Positions 11,719-22,919 of a stretch of DNA of 64,000 bases are shown in pieces; positions within the stretch are counted from its first letter, which is position 1; the number at the start of each line of letters is the position of its first letter. Below the pieces are notes generated by a model that ran no database searches, was not told where the DNA came from, and saw only the letters and a list, made by a program, of their open reading frames with translations. Made by a program: the position numbers and the translations under genes. The stretch comes from Hymenopus coronatus (lineage: Eukaryota; Arthropoda; Insecta; Mantodea; Hymenopodidae), in NCBI GenBank assembly GCA_030762935.1, contig CM060900.1:110946620-111010619 (forward strand), in the 5' to 3' direction.

Positions 11719-11976
11719 CCACTGAAAAATGACCGCGTCATGGCCGAGTGGTTAGACCACTCACTCTTACCTAGACGGCCTGAGTTCGATCCCAAGCGGT
11801 CGTATGTGAGATTTGTGGTGGACAAAGCAGCGCAGGAGCGGGTTTTCTCCGGGTTCTCCGGTTTCCTCCGCCATCGCATTCCACCGGTGTTCCATCTTCA
11901 TTTCATGTATCACCTGCGGTGCCATGGTAGTAAAAGTGGGCGTTAAACACTATAAAAAGAAAAACCACTGAAAATG
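11719..11976 (+). mobile_element. SINE family S1, full length with target-site duplication
   Basis: The SINE (11732-11964) has a tRNA-like head with A box TGGCCGAGTGG and B box GAGTTCGATCCC. A body follows, GGTTTTCTCCGGGTTCTCCG and CGCCATCGCATTCCACCGG, and the end is TAGTAAAAGTGGGCGTTAAA then CACTATAAAAAG. It is flanked by CCACTGAAAAATG at 11719 and CCACTGAAAATG at 11965, a near-perfect 12-13 bp target-site duplication. That duplication fixes both ends and makes this the reference S1 copy. The head resembles a class II (Leu/Ser type) tRNA; the body is unrelated to any tRNA. Confidence 0.93.
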
Positions 11977-13235
11977 TTTTAATCCATTTTAACTAAAATA
12001 TATTTTTTAGTTTGTTTTATATAAATATTAATAATTATGTTTAAATTTCGTTTCCATATTTTTTAATTTCCAGGGCACTGACTTTCAAAAATGAAGTTTA
12101 ATGTCCCATACCGAATGTTCCGCACGATGAAATATTAAACAAAATATTTCCTTTTAATAACCAGGCCACTTAACTGATCTATGCATAAGAACTTTCGATA
12201 GTGTCATTTTTATTTTAGGTTTAGTTAAAAATAATATACTTTAAAATATAATACATTTAAAATCTTTGCACTTGCTTTTTGCTTTAAAAATCAATAATTC
12301 AAAGCCCTTTAAATCACAAAACTCGTGTCGGAGTTGCAATTAGGAATATGACAACCAGTTATACGTATGCAACGGTTATAACTATTGCAGTTGCAGTAAT
12401 GGTTTCATACAAAGATTACCAGTAACGATTAAGTTATGTTTTTCACGCTATCACATTTGCAGTTATATTACGTTAATGGTTATAAAGCTATAACCATAAG
12501 TAAGTGTTTTTGTTTTTATCGATAACTTGTTGAATAAAGTCATAAAATCTTTTGGATGCATTTGACATTATTCCGAAATGGTGTTTGGGCTTATTTTTCG
12601 CGACTTTTTGAGAATTTTCTTATCTTGAGAATAATACTCTTTTGGGCGATAAATGAGAAACATCATTTTTTTAATTTGCAAAGGGTAACGTGTCTTTATT
12701 TCAAGTTACGCAATTTGGAATGTTGACGTCATCATACCATAAAGCTATGAAACAATGTTTAAGATTATAACGAAAAGAAGTTACCGGTTCAACACTTACA
12801 AGATTCTAAAATAAGGTACCAAATAAGGAAAAGCCTCTAATCATAGCCGAAATGTTCAATTCAACTATAAATTTTTCTACGCCTATAACCCACGGAAATA
12901 ACAGTACTCAACGTTGTAACATACCTCAGAAATTAGTATAGGAACGAACACAATTTTCTCCAAAACATGCTGGATTAATATGAATGCTACATTAAAAGAA
13001 CATCATTCGAACTCACCAAAATCCAAAATTAATGTTAGTCAAAAAAGCTGGCACCTCACCAATGTAATTTCTTCGTTTCATACAATCACATGCCTATCAC
13101 ACATGAATATTTTGCAATTGCTCAGATGTTTTGAATAACATTTTTGGTCTATTTATACTAGGTGACTCAACTGCACCCATGTGGCGTGTGCAGATATTCC
13201 TTAATGTGTTAAAAGAGTTGCAGAACTCAATGGGT
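11977..13235. other. AT-rich stretch without recognisable gene
   Basis: No gene is supported. A cluster of GGTTATAA/TTATAACC-like words occurs at about 12360-12510, including a short palindrome (GGTTATAAAGCTATAACC); its meaning is unknown. Confidence 0.5.
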
Positions 13236-13389
13236 TATTTCAAGTTAAAACTGGCCAGTGGCGAACTAGTTGAGTTAGCCCTCTTGCTTATCGAGGAGAC
13301 GGTGAAGCAGGTCGGCTCACTGAGGACAGAAGGTGTAAAACGAATGTATCTCTCGCTAGTTCCCCCTTGACCGCCTTTAACTTGAAATA
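13236..13389. mobile_element. MITE with 14-bp terminal inverted repeats
   Basis: Left end TATTTCAAGTTAAA at 13236-13249 is the exact complement of TTTAACTTGAAATA at 13376-13389. Inside, a second pair (GGCGAACTAG and CTAGTTCCCC) is also roughly complementary. The related copy at 49874-50015 keeps the left end and the central block. No coding capacity is seen. The outermost TA could be a target-site duplication. Confidence 0.75.
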
Positions 13390-13604
13390 GCAACTCCTTT
13401 AAAGTATGGGGCTATTGGGAACACCTAGTATACAAAATGAGTTATTCTATTCCTTAATTTAATGACATGTTTCCAGCACTCTTTCATCAAAATCCTGCAT
13501 TTAACTGATGAAGTTCCTCTCTACTGGCAACATTGCTAGAATCTGTTGTTTGTCATTGTATTTCGTAAAGAAAGTATTTTCTCTTCAGAGTGGAAGAACA
13601 ACGT

Positions 13605-14060
13605 TCAGGCTCCGCAGTTGTCATCGGCGGTTTTGCTGCAATTTTCCAAATTTTGGGGCTTCACTGAACACTGATAAAAGGTTATTTTTTCGTTTATCAA
13701 CTGAAAAACTTTCAAATTATTAAATTCATGTTGTTTGTAAATTATCTCCAATGTCGTGCTCAGTTTTTCCTGTAGTAGAAAAGGATAGGATTGCACTACT
13801 CGTGAGAACATTTCTTCAGTGAAACTTTCACAGAAAATATCATTAAATGACGCGTTACACAGCAAAGATCCGGCTCCTAGATGGTCATTATAAGCAAACA
13901 TATCTGTAACAATAGTTGTGTTGATGCCACACACCTTTTTGGCATCTCGCACCCTTATACACCTCCTACTTTTTCTTTCCTTTAGCGGCTGTGGTAAATC
14001 TTCACATAACGGTATATGTACTTGCAACAGTCTTTCCTTTTACATTTGGTTTTTAAACAC
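13605..14060 (-). pseudogene. Decayed cysteine-containing reading frame, unassigned
   Basis: The minus strand is open for about 140 codons from about 14027 to 13605. The same frame reads on upstream beyond one stop at about 14035. It encodes a basic patch (LKERKSRRCIRVRDAKKVC) followed by several cysteines (LLCNASFNDIFCESF) and three sequons. A basic run followed by a cysteine cluster is reminiscent of the C-terminal cysteine-rich domain of piggyBac-type transposases. The cysteine spacing does not match well enough to assert this. There is no proper start codon. It is either a transposase relic or an unidentified exon. Confidence 0.3.
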
Positions 14061-15464
14061 AAATAGCTCACTCTTTAACTCTCCTCTTCTTATGAAGTTG
14101 CTGGTAGAAAATGTCTACATGAGGTAAGATTTAAGGAAAACTGTTACCCAAAAATAAAATGTGGGTTTCTAAGAGCTCTTCTATAGCTACTGGCTTCATT
14201 TATTGTTGTATTAATGCAACTCTCTTCAACCTTTCAGGTTTTCTATGTTTACGTACACAACATTAATGGCACGAATATTGTAATTCCATGTTGTTAATGC
14301 AGCTCTGGTCTGTCATGCCTGCATTGCTTTCTCTAAAATCTCAGATTACAAAGAGGAATTGGGGAGAAAAAAGATACTAATGCTGGAATCCCCAAGAACT
14401 TTGAAAATAACACACATAATTGGGAATTAGCGTTTGCTGCCTTTTGTATAATTAAATTCAATTGGTATGCATATCAGTGAACACAGTACACATATGTAAA
14501 TATCTTTTTAACACTCTACCAGTCCTTCCACTTATAACATTGGCCCCAACAAAGGTCTGTACAATGAGCTTTTCTTTGGTATTTCGAAGAAGTGGGTCGA
14601 TTTCATTCCTTTTGCAGTTTGACAGAGATTCCACATTCAGAACTAATGAAATATCAATACCATTTGACAGTCATTTGAATCGTCAGTTGTCTTTACACTA
14701 AATGGCGACAAATTCAGAAGCGCGTATTTGTTGTTCAGTTTCTCGCTATAGACATCCGACATGCAGTATAACAGTTAATTCTGAACTGTTTCTGAAATCC
14801 CGTTGAATGCTGTGGCTATTTCCAAATACCCCTTCATAATCAATGTGACACCTGTACACCCCTGGAAAGATGAAATTGACTTGTCATGTCCTCATAATGT
14901 CAGCTCAAACACAGCGGAAAACTTAACATATGAAACAAAATTTTTTAGAATATGTACGTATATTTTTCTTACTTGAATGTTGTGTTTTTAACCCTCCATG
15001 GTCACACTTAATATAAAGTCACTCTGGGACTTTGGACCCACGCTTTATTTGACATTACTTCATAAGTTTTCAGTTACTATTTAATACAGGTAATCTTTCA
15101 AGCACTCATTGAAATAATTTACACGCGTATTCATAAAAAATACAATGGGATACACCGATGTTTCTTATTTGAAGATGGTTCTTGTAGGCTTTCTTTCTGT
15201 ATGTTCAACATTTCCCTAATCAGTAATCGTAAGCTCCTTCTCAGAACGGGTACCATCAGCGGTTCCAGTAGAAATGGATTGATGGCTGCATTTGATGCAT
15301 TTGAGAATACAGCATCAACACTTTTGCGTACGACCAAAGCAGAACATTTATAATCCTAACCCCAAAGAAACATAAAGTAGCTGTACTTCTCTTTAGTATG
15401 TACTACAATGCTGAAATGATCCCATTATTGAAAAACTATAACATATTATACTGTTTTAAAACAG

Positions 15465-15990
15465 TAACAGAAGAGGAACGCATACTTTAGAACAGCTGTG
15501 TCATTCTTGTCAAAGAAAGAAAAAATTCTGCAAGTTATTTCAGGTTTATTCTTTCGTAGGACAGGGTTCTTCCCTTTCAGCGGGTTTTCCGCATGACATA
15601 CAACAGCTTCAAAAGTTTCTTCTGCATCACTCAGTTCACTGTTGAAGTCCGAATGATCGTTATCTGCTAAAGTGCCATGGCCGATTGGTTAGACCACTCG
15701 CCTTCACCAGGGTTCGATGCCAGGCGACCACATGTGGGATAGGGGCGGGTTTTCTCCGGGTTCTCCAACTTCTCACGCCATCGCATTCGACCAGTGTATT
15801 CCATTCCATATATCATCAGTGTTATCGCGTGCGTATATAGTAAAAGCGGACGTTAACCACTATAAAAATATCATTATCTCAGTCTTCACCTTCCGAGTCA
15901 CTCAGTCCCCCATATTCATCCAAAACCGCACTTATGGCCTTCTATATCTATTTTATATCTTTTAAAGGTCGTCTCAGGTCATCATTTACT
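15465..15990 (-). pseudogene. Acidic reading frame interrupted by a SINE
   Basis: On the minus strand about 70 codons are open from 15672 down to about 15465, beginning DNDHSDFNSELSDAEETF. On the other side of the S1 insertion (15671-15868) the sequence continues with AVLDEYGGLSDSEGED before a stop. The two acidic stretches thus look like one frame split by the SINE. Asp/Ser/Glu-rich N-termini of this style are common in piggyBac-like transposases and in some nuclear proteins. No catalytic region was recognised downstream. The frame runs toward the 13.6-14.0 kb frame on the same strand, which might be the same relic. Confidence 0.35.
15671..15868 (+). mobile_element. SINE family S1
   Basis: Head TGCCATGGCCGATTGGTTAG, a shortened anticodon region, B box GGGTTCGATGCC, the GGTTTTCTCCGGGTTCTCC body and an AAAGCGGACGTTAACCAC end. 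The flanks ATCGTTATCT (left) and ATCATTATCT (right) look like a target-site duplication. The insertion splits the acidic minus-strand frame. Confidence 0.88.
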
Positions 15991-15999
15991 TTTCTGAAA

Positions 16000-16674
16000 G
16001 TAGCAATAATACTTACGTTTAGAATTTTTTATTTTCTCACAGGCTATAATAGCTGCCTAACTAAATGAAAGGAAATGAGAGATATAAACTGAAATTACAT
16101 TCTTAAAACCTCAAAAAAAAAAAAAAAAAACACACACAATCTAACAATCACAGAAAGGGTATTCTGTACCCCAGAACGTGCAATACTTTACTTATACCTT
16201 CACTGGATGAAATCCTTCATGAGAATGGGCTGAAAAATGGTTGCACCAAGAATACAACTGATTTGTAAACCGATAATGCTTTGAAGTAATTGTTGAAAGA
16301 ATGGCGATAAAAAGAAAATCTGATGGGGTACCAAGATTCCAATGTGACCTTTGTGGTTTAACATTTTCTTTAAACATAGAGTCAAGACGTAATGCAAAGG
16401 TTTTGTTTTCCTAAGAATGAAAGATCTACCACACTGTTCTTATTGTGTACTGCATCGTTAGGTTTTTAATTTGTTTGTCTGTTATATGTTTTATATAATC
16501 TACTCCCTTAACATTCCATAAACAACTGCCACATTTAGGAGCAAACAAAACAACATGGGCAGCAGAAAAAGGACCTGCCAAATTCACAACCACAGATCCA
16601 GTTATATTTCTCGTACATGTCCTTAGAATTAAGCTGCCTCTTAAACACGCGGTTTTCATTTATTTTAGTTTCCG
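16000..16674. other. Unassigned stretch
   Basis: Minus-strand frames at 16192-16397 and 16426-16659 are open for 60-77 codons but have no recognised motif. An A run lies at about 16113-16130. They could be eroded exons or chance. Confidence 0.35.
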
Positions 16675-17292
16675 CATAGCTCAAAAACGAAATGTCGGTT
16701 AAATATCAAACCTTATATTTGAGTTCAGCATCTTTCAAGAATGGGACACAAAGATTTTCAAGAAAATCCTCCACCCCAAACTAACGTCTGCACGAAAAAA
16801 AAAAAAAAAAAAAATTGAAAACTTTGATTTTCTCAAAACGGCTCTAACGGTTTTGATTAAAGTACCGTATATTAAAGAATCTTACAAGATAAATGAAATG
16901 TGTATCTTGAATTCTCTGGGAGTATCTCTGAAGTCCTATTCATTCTGAATGACCTATTGTTAACGATTTCCGAGATATTCCTTATTGGTTTCAACTTTAA
17001 AACGCTTTTCTCAAACGGAATTTATCATTTCTGTTTCTATTGTTTTACTTCTGGTTACACAAAAGGAACTGAAATTCAATCATGTAACGATAGCTTTTAA
17101 AAGCTTTGACTATCACTATAGCCTAGTGTATTACTTTAGTTCCCTCCACTGTTAAAGAACTAAGCAATAATAACCATCTCTGCTAATGTTAATCTAGATT
17201 AGCTTGGAGTACACAGAAGAAAAGCTTTTGTAAGTATAGTTTGTTACATAATAGGTTAAGAAAGTCATCTGAATGTACCACATCACATTCTG
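16675..17292 (+). mobile_element. Element A copy, 5'-truncated
   Basis: It begins inside the element at CATAGCTCAAAAACGAAA and runs through the internal markers (TTTGATTTTCTCAAAACGG, TTGAATTCTCTGGGAG, TTTTAAAAGCTTTGACTATC) to the CACATCACATTC end. A 21-base A run at 16794-16814 sits where other copies have AATTTTTCGAAAA. It is the most left-lying copy in the window. Confidence 0.85.
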
Positions 17293-17548
17293 TGTAAAAA
17301 TTCGGTTGTCGGTCTACCCAAAGATTTCACTCTACCTTTTCTTTTTTTCTTTTTTTCTTTCTTGCTTCTTTATTTAAGAGTTAGCCTTGAAAACTGCAGT
17401 TCCATAAGTGGTGTACAGAGTGATCCATCTTTCTTTAGTCAATGCACTTTCAAAGCCATTTTATTTAAGTAACTATAACTCCACAAAGAAAATTAAAATT
17501 AGAAACTTGTGTTTAATTAAAGATTTGAAGCTTTCTCGGTGTTGTTTA

Positions 17549-17700
17549 TTACAGATAACTTCACGGGATAGCAACCGAGCTAAATTGGAATCAGAGAAAT
17601 CCAAGCTTCCCTGATGAAGACCTCAGAGTCAAGGTGATCGAAAGCTTGGATTTCTCTGGTTCCAATTATCTCAGTTGCTATCCCGTGAAGTCATCTGTAA
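17549..17700. repeat. Long inverted repeat, about 60-bp arms
   Basis: Arms 17549-17608 and 17642-17700 are complementary with only a few mismatches; each contains TTCACGGGATAGCAAC and AGAGAAATCCAAGCTT or its complement. The 33-base loop contains CTGATGA and ends CGAAA. The structure would form a strong hairpin in RNA or single-stranded DNA. Its origin is unknown: it may be a foldback element or the junction of an inverted-terminus retroelement. Confidence 0.85.
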
Positions 17701-18054
17701 GAAACGTGTGAGTTTGAACACACAAAACTCCTTGGCAACAGCGCTAGACACGAACTGAAAAGCGCCAGATAAGCACATACACAACGTGAAAACTCCCAGC
17801 ACTTCGCTGTTACTGTCCACCCAACACAAAAAGGCAAGCGGGGCCTGAGGGGCGAGCGAGCGAGGGGGCTTGAACTGTTTATCTGGTCACGTACTAGTGT
17901 ATCTGTCTACGTGTGTATATGAACCAACCTACTGCTGCCAAATCTAATGCTCATTTCAGTAACTGCAGTGATGTATTATGCATTATTTGGCATATTACGC
18001 ATTATATAATATTTTGTTACTTTTATTCTTGGTTTAATATGTAAATATTTAAAT

Positions 18055-18129
18055 GCAGAGAGCGGCAGCGACAGCAGCGAAGATGAGGACTTCTCCAACT
18101 TGGATCTTGTACGACAACTGGACTTATAG
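18055..18129 (+). other. Possible acidic C-terminal exon
   Basis: After an AAATGCAG acceptor-like site the frame reads ESGSDSSEDEDFSNLDLVRQ and ends LDL-stop at 18129. The acidic serine-rich composition and clean stop are exon-like. The stretch is only about 23 codons, the polypyrimidine tract is weak and no upstream exon was identified. Confidence 0.2.
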
Positions 18130-18986
18130 CTATGTGTGAGTTATGTGATAAAACTGTGTATTTTAAATGAACCTAGCGTCCTTGTCATATTCAAATGTCG
18201 AGCATAAACATTATGCGGACAGCAAAAGTGTTTACGTAAGTGCTTACGTTACGCATTCCTCTACCTTGCCTTCTTGTGGTGGGTCATTAGTACATACCAA
18301 TTGTCAAATGGAACAGTCCCGGCGTTAAACCCACCGCGCCCAAGTACACGTTGTAGGTAAAGCATCACTTTTGCCACCATATTATGATGTTTTCTCATAC
18401 TTAAACATAAACTGGTCTAAATAGTAACAAGGCCACGTTAAATTAATGTCTTAAGATTCGCAGCTTTTTAAGTTAAATGGCGTTAACATCTGAATATGTA
18501 TATGTGTTTTTATATTTTCCTACACGGTTAACAGTAATTGCCCTTTCCGTTTATTAAGGAAATTCTCTATTTATAATTTTGAAGTATATTAGTTTATTTA
18601 ACTTAAAGTCTTAAATTATAAAATAAAACAAATAAAATATGTTATTATTAAATTTCAACAGTTTGGTCGCTATTTGTGCTGTTCATTTCTTTTGAGGGCA
18701 TGTGCGTCTGGTGTGTAGGGCGTCTTGTTGAAATGTTAACATCAACTGACTGTGACGTGAATTCAATGTTCAGTCAGAGAACTCAGCGTATAAGTCAGAC
18801 GTGCAGAAAGTAAACAAAATCAAATCGAAGTGTTTGGTGATATTGCAGTACCGTTAGACCCATTTAGCTCCAAATCTTTGCAGTAAAAGTAGGGTAAGTA
18901 GATACATGGTATAATTGTAAATATTCCATTAAGTCTGTAATAAATGTAGATGTATTGCACAATGCATTTGAATTTTTATTTTAGGT

Positions 18987-20390
18987 GCCGAAAGTAAAAA
19001 ATACAAGAGTTTCACTGTTGTGTTTGGAAGAAGTTGTAAGGAATTTCTCACGGCTGAGGAAGGAAATATTACGTGCAAGGTCTGTGATGTATTTGTAAAA
19101 GGTAGTAGAGGGCGCTACATACGACGCCATTGTAACACAAAGAAACATTTTAATCTGTAACAATGTGAAACTATGTTTACAAACAAAGGACGAAAAAGCT
19201 CTCATAGCAGTAAATATCCTTCAGCAGTAAAAAATCGGGGGTTTTCAAGGACTTGTGCGAGATGATGATTAAGGCAAACATCTCTTTCAGCACTGCAGAT
19301 AACAATTTCTTTACGACATTGATGCAAAAATATACGCATAGACAACTTCTCAGTTATACAGCATTGTGTGCGTTCTATGTAGACGCTTGCTACGGGTACA
19401 CGCTCGAAATACAGTAAGTAAGAAAATATGGGTTTCAGTGGACAAAACGGCGCATGCAGGTGAAAGTCACATCAGACATGTTGATATAGAAACACTTTCG
19501 CCAGAGGGTCAAGGCAAATCATGTCTTCTCACTTCAGAACTTTTAGAAAAAGTAAATTACACTACAATTGCAGAACTATTTAACAATACAATGTCCCTGT
19601 TGTGGCCTCGTGGTATTTTTTATGAAGATGTTCTTTTTGTTAGTGATGGAGCCTCATATATGGTTAAAGCAGGTAATCATATAACATCCCAACATTACAA
19701 AATGATACACCTTACCTGCCTCACCCATGGCCTTCATAGGCAGCTGAGCAAATTCGGCTATATTTCAGTAACGTGGATATTCTCATATCTCAAGTTAAAG
19801 TTATATTTCTGAAAGCCCCTTCAAGGGCTCGTATCTTTAGGGAGATTGCACCCGCTGTGCGTTTAACTCCTCAGTCTGTGCTAACCCGGTGGGTTGCAGT
19901 TGTAAATACACTTCACAGTAAGGACGGCTCCTATATTGGAATAGCAACCTTCAGGTGATTTGGCGTTCATCAACAATTTTGCTAATCTTGCTTCCACTAT
20001 TCAAGGCTTGGAATCATCAAAAATGAAAATGTCTAATGGTCTAGAGAAAGTAGAAAGAGTTTCACACGCACTGAATCAAAATACAAATGATTCGGTTATT
20101 CAAAAAGTCAGGAAGAAATTGGATACAATTCTTAGTACAGACATTGAATACTCTGCAATATGTGAAAGTAGGGCTAGGCTGTGAAGGACCAAAAAGCATT
20201 CAAGTATATCTTTAAATGAACCTGATTTTCCGTTTTTCCATTATACACTTATGTCGTGTGCAGCAGAGATATTGTTTTCGCTGTTTTAGTGCACATCGTA
20301 GGAAATTTTCTTTCATAACATTTAGACGACATATAGCTGTTCACTAAAATTCTGACTAAGTTTAATTCATCTTTAATGTAACATGTTAAT
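18987..20390 (+). pseudogene. hAT-superfamily transposase pseudogene (CGG-binding-protein-1-like type)
   Basis: Pieces of one transposase follow in family order through several frames. About 19030-19150 encodes an N-terminal finger (CKVCDV...RRHCNTKKH). About 19240-19420 encodes EMMIKANISFSTADNNFF. The block 19420-19770 carries KIWVSVDKTAHAG, LLTSELLEKVNYTTIAELF, LFVSDGASYMVKAG and LTCLTHGLHRQL, the hAT catalytic-core region with the conserved D-rich motifs. Then come FLKAPSRARIFREIAP and LTRW (19773-19958), and about 20215-20340 gives the C-terminal dimerisation region (HYTLMSCAAEILFS). hAT transposases cut and paste DNA elements; this one carries at least three frameshifts and several stops and is dead. 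A TTTTAG acceptor-like site precedes the first piece. Terminal inverted repeats were not found. Confidence 0.8.
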
Positions 20391-20539
20391 ATTTATAAGT
20401 AGACATATGTACAAATTGGTGAATAGTATGGGAACATGAATTAAATAATTCAGATCTATAAACAGTACACGGTGGTGTAGTCTTCACAAGCCTCATGCTT
20501 TGCACATACTTCGAAACGATGATAAGTCGGAGTATTCGA

Positions 20540-20670
20540 CCCGCCCGCGCCGTGGCCGAGTAATTAGACCACTCGCCTCTTATCAAGGCTCTATCCCAGG
20601 CAACCGGTGTGGGATTTTTGATGGACAAAGCGATGCAGTGGCTGGTTTTCTCCGGGTATCACCCGATGGC
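20540..20670 (+). mobile_element. SINE family S1, 3'-truncated
   Basis: CCGCCCGCGCCGTGGCCGAG head, a GGCTCTATCCC in place of the usual B box, GTGTGGGATTTTTGATGGAC and TGGTTTTCTCCGGG, then unrelated sequence. The 3' half of S1 is missing. Confidence 0.82.
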
Positions 20671-20893
20671 AGAGTTATATATGTATACAAGATATATAAA
20701 CAATAAATCACAGCTGCCAGTTTATGTCTTTGTAAGCTAGATATAATAGTTATTTACAACAAATATGAAAACATTAATTTTTCTCTCAATTCAGATTAAT
20801 TAATTTCATAATTAGAATCACCAACCAATTTAAAATTTGTATTTACAACAATATAAAATCACAAGCATTTCATTTAAGGAATATTTACAAAAA

Positions 20894-21322
20894 TTATCCA
20901 ACATTAATATCAAGATTTTTCCTAAATTTCTTCAGAGGCAGAGGAAAACCCCGAAAGACTGCTCCAGGCAATTCATTCCAGTCTTTTATGGTTCTATTTA
21001 CAAAGGAGAACTTTCCCACGTCAGTTCTGTATCTTCTACCCTTAATTTTGAACGGATGATCGTTTAGTGCATAGTAAGTTGGGTTTTCCAGTTTGTCAGT
21101 AACGTCCTCCCATGCGTTTAAGCCAGCGTAAGCTTTAAATAAAGCGCACAACCTCTGTTTCTCACGCCTAACTTTCAACGGCTCCCATTTTATCTCCTCA
21201 GCGTTTGTAGGCCCAAAATATTTACCCCTTTTTATGAATTTTATAGCCCTTTTCGGGATCTTTTCTAACGAATCAATTTGATTTACTCTATACGGGTCCC
21301 AACAAGTTACTCCAAATTCCAT
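20894..21322 (-). pseudogene. Non-LTR retrotransposon, C-terminal part of ORF2
   Basis: The minus-strand frame ends at 20894 and encodes FGVTCWDPYRVNQIDSLEKI, then WEPLKVRREKQRLCALFKAY, DHPFKIKGRRYRTDVGKFSF and NRTIKDWNELP. These are the hallmark C-terminal motifs after the reverse transcriptase in CR1/Jockey-like LINEs (the W-P--I--LE--Q-R motif and R----WN-LP). The element is 5'-truncated: at 21323 the sequence changes to SINE S1 3' sequence, and the open frame seen above that point belongs to the SINE. About 140 codons survive without a stop. It cannot be active, since the endonuclease and reverse transcriptase are missing. Confidence 0.82.
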
Positions 21323-21441
21323 GACCGGCCGGTTTCCCCCGCCATCGCATTCCACCGGTGCTCCATATTCAGTCCAAGTGTCATCAGTTTCATCGCCTGC
21401 GGTGCCATAGTAGTAAAAGCGGGCGCTAAGCACTATAAAAA
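21323..21441 (+). mobile_element. SINE family S1, 5'-truncated
   Basis: CCGGTTTCCCCCGCCATCGC, then TTCCACCGGTGCTCCATATT, CATCGCCTGCGGTGCCATAG and AAAGCGGGCGCTAAGCACTA. The head is absent. The join to the minus-strand LINE at 21322 is abrupt. Confidence 0.88.
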
Positions 21442-22385
21442 GGAGTACTCGACTGTTCTCCGCTATTCCTTCAGTAGTCCTGCGCTTTAAAACATAACAC
21501 CGCACACTCCGTAGACTCCAGTGTCACATAACTGAAGGGCTCAGCGGCCGACCTTTAGAAGTTTAGTTGTTATACCGGAAATCCATCTATTTGATGAAAT
21601 TCGTCCAACATAGACCTCAATTCTGGCGTCGGTGGAAACGATATAATCGTGGACAAAAGGAAGCAATTATGTTTGACAGGTCACTTTTAATGGTAACGTT
21701 ATTGTTCGATGGGTGCTAGAAATACCAAAAGTACAATACTGAAAGCTCCTTTAGAGAATGATGGCTGAGTGATTGCGGTTTGTAGGAAATTTAAATCTTT
21801 CACCCACTTCATTTCGAAGCCACCATAGTACATCTTTTGATACCCAGAATCGTTCATACACTTTTCAGCCCCATACTTTACAAAACGGTCGACTCCTTCT
21901 ACAACGATCCGCTTTTCAGGGCTCTAATTTAAGTAACCTAGGTACGATATCTCGTTATTGATACCTTCTTGAAAATCCAAACGTGCAGCCATTTTGTGCA
22001 ACTCGATCACAATCAACAGAATTGATCGGTTCAACACCCGCGTCCAAAGTTTACACAATCAATTACCTCATTCAACTTTGATTATTGATACCGTAATTTC
22101 GCGTTGAACGTGGTCAGATGTTGAATTGACCGTGGTGAAACATTGATCGAGAACGGCCCACATTGCTCTCTGACTTAACCAAAAGTCTTGTACCGCCATG
22201 GTTTCATTTTCCTGGAAGAGTCAAGGAGATACCGCATTTTTGTTTTATTGACGTGCAGGAAGTTAATACGGTATTGAGGTTATCCAGTTTGTGACGTTAT
22301 TTATTATGTATACGTCACGCGAATCTCGACCAAAATGCGCGCACTATCAACCGCCACCATTAAATGTCTTCACAACGTTTCAAGT
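21442..22385. other. Unassigned stretch
   Basis: Mixed composition with several CpG-containing words; no gene, SINE or Element A sequence was recognised. Confidence 0.4.
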
Positions 22386-22605
22386 TACTTGGGTTTCTAG
22401 GTATGCTGCTGACCGACCGAGTTGGATCCACGATAACGCATCAGGGTCACATTTGGGTGATTTCGGGCTCGATTTCCTACTCGGACTTTGAGTTTTCCTG
22501 GTTTTACCTGGTCAGCAGGCAAATACTGGGGTGGTTTCTCTTCAACTACAATTTCTTTTCCCTCATTACCCCTTCAGTCCCTTTCCATCTTGTTTAAGGT
22601 GTCTA
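22386..22605 (+). mobile_element. Probable degraded tRNA-derived SINE (S4-like)
   Basis: GACCGACCGAGTTGGATCC resembles the head of an insect SINE group whose head reads CGAGTTGG. The block GCAAATACTGGGGTGGTTTC (about 22520) recurs at 48660 and 61030. The B box is degraded. Boundaries are approximate. Confidence 0.5.
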
Positions 22606-22818
22606 GGTTTTGCTATATGAAGCAATGCCGGAAAGGTTGTACAGATCTGCAGGGAAAGAGTACTGTCTATGCACAACAGAGGGCTTCCTGTTTGCAGGGT
22701 TCGTTCATCTCTAGGGAGCTTCAGAAGCGAGTCGGTCATTGAACTGTCAGAGACTTTCGCGCGTCTCTGTAGTTCCTTCCTTCATCCCTTCCTACTAAAA
22801 GTTGGAAGAAGCAATACA

Positions 22819-22823
22819 TTCTT

Positions 22824-22854
<31 letters not shown>

Positions 22855-22873
22855 TTATTATTATTATTATTAA

Positions 22874-22911
<38 letters not shown>

Positions 22912-22916
22912 GTTTT
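22819..22916. repeat. (TTC)n(TTA)n compound microsatellite
   Basis: TTC repeats to about 22852 followed by TTA repeats to about 22911. Long homopolymer open frames here are artefacts of this tract. Confidence 0.95.
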
Positions 22917-22919
22917 TGT

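Noticed and set aside
17609..17645. Hammerhead-like CTGATGA...GAAA in a hairpin loop
   Set aside because: The core words are present, but the bases between them do not form a closing stem II next to the core, and there is no stem III or cleavage UH in the right place. Not annotated as a ribozyme.
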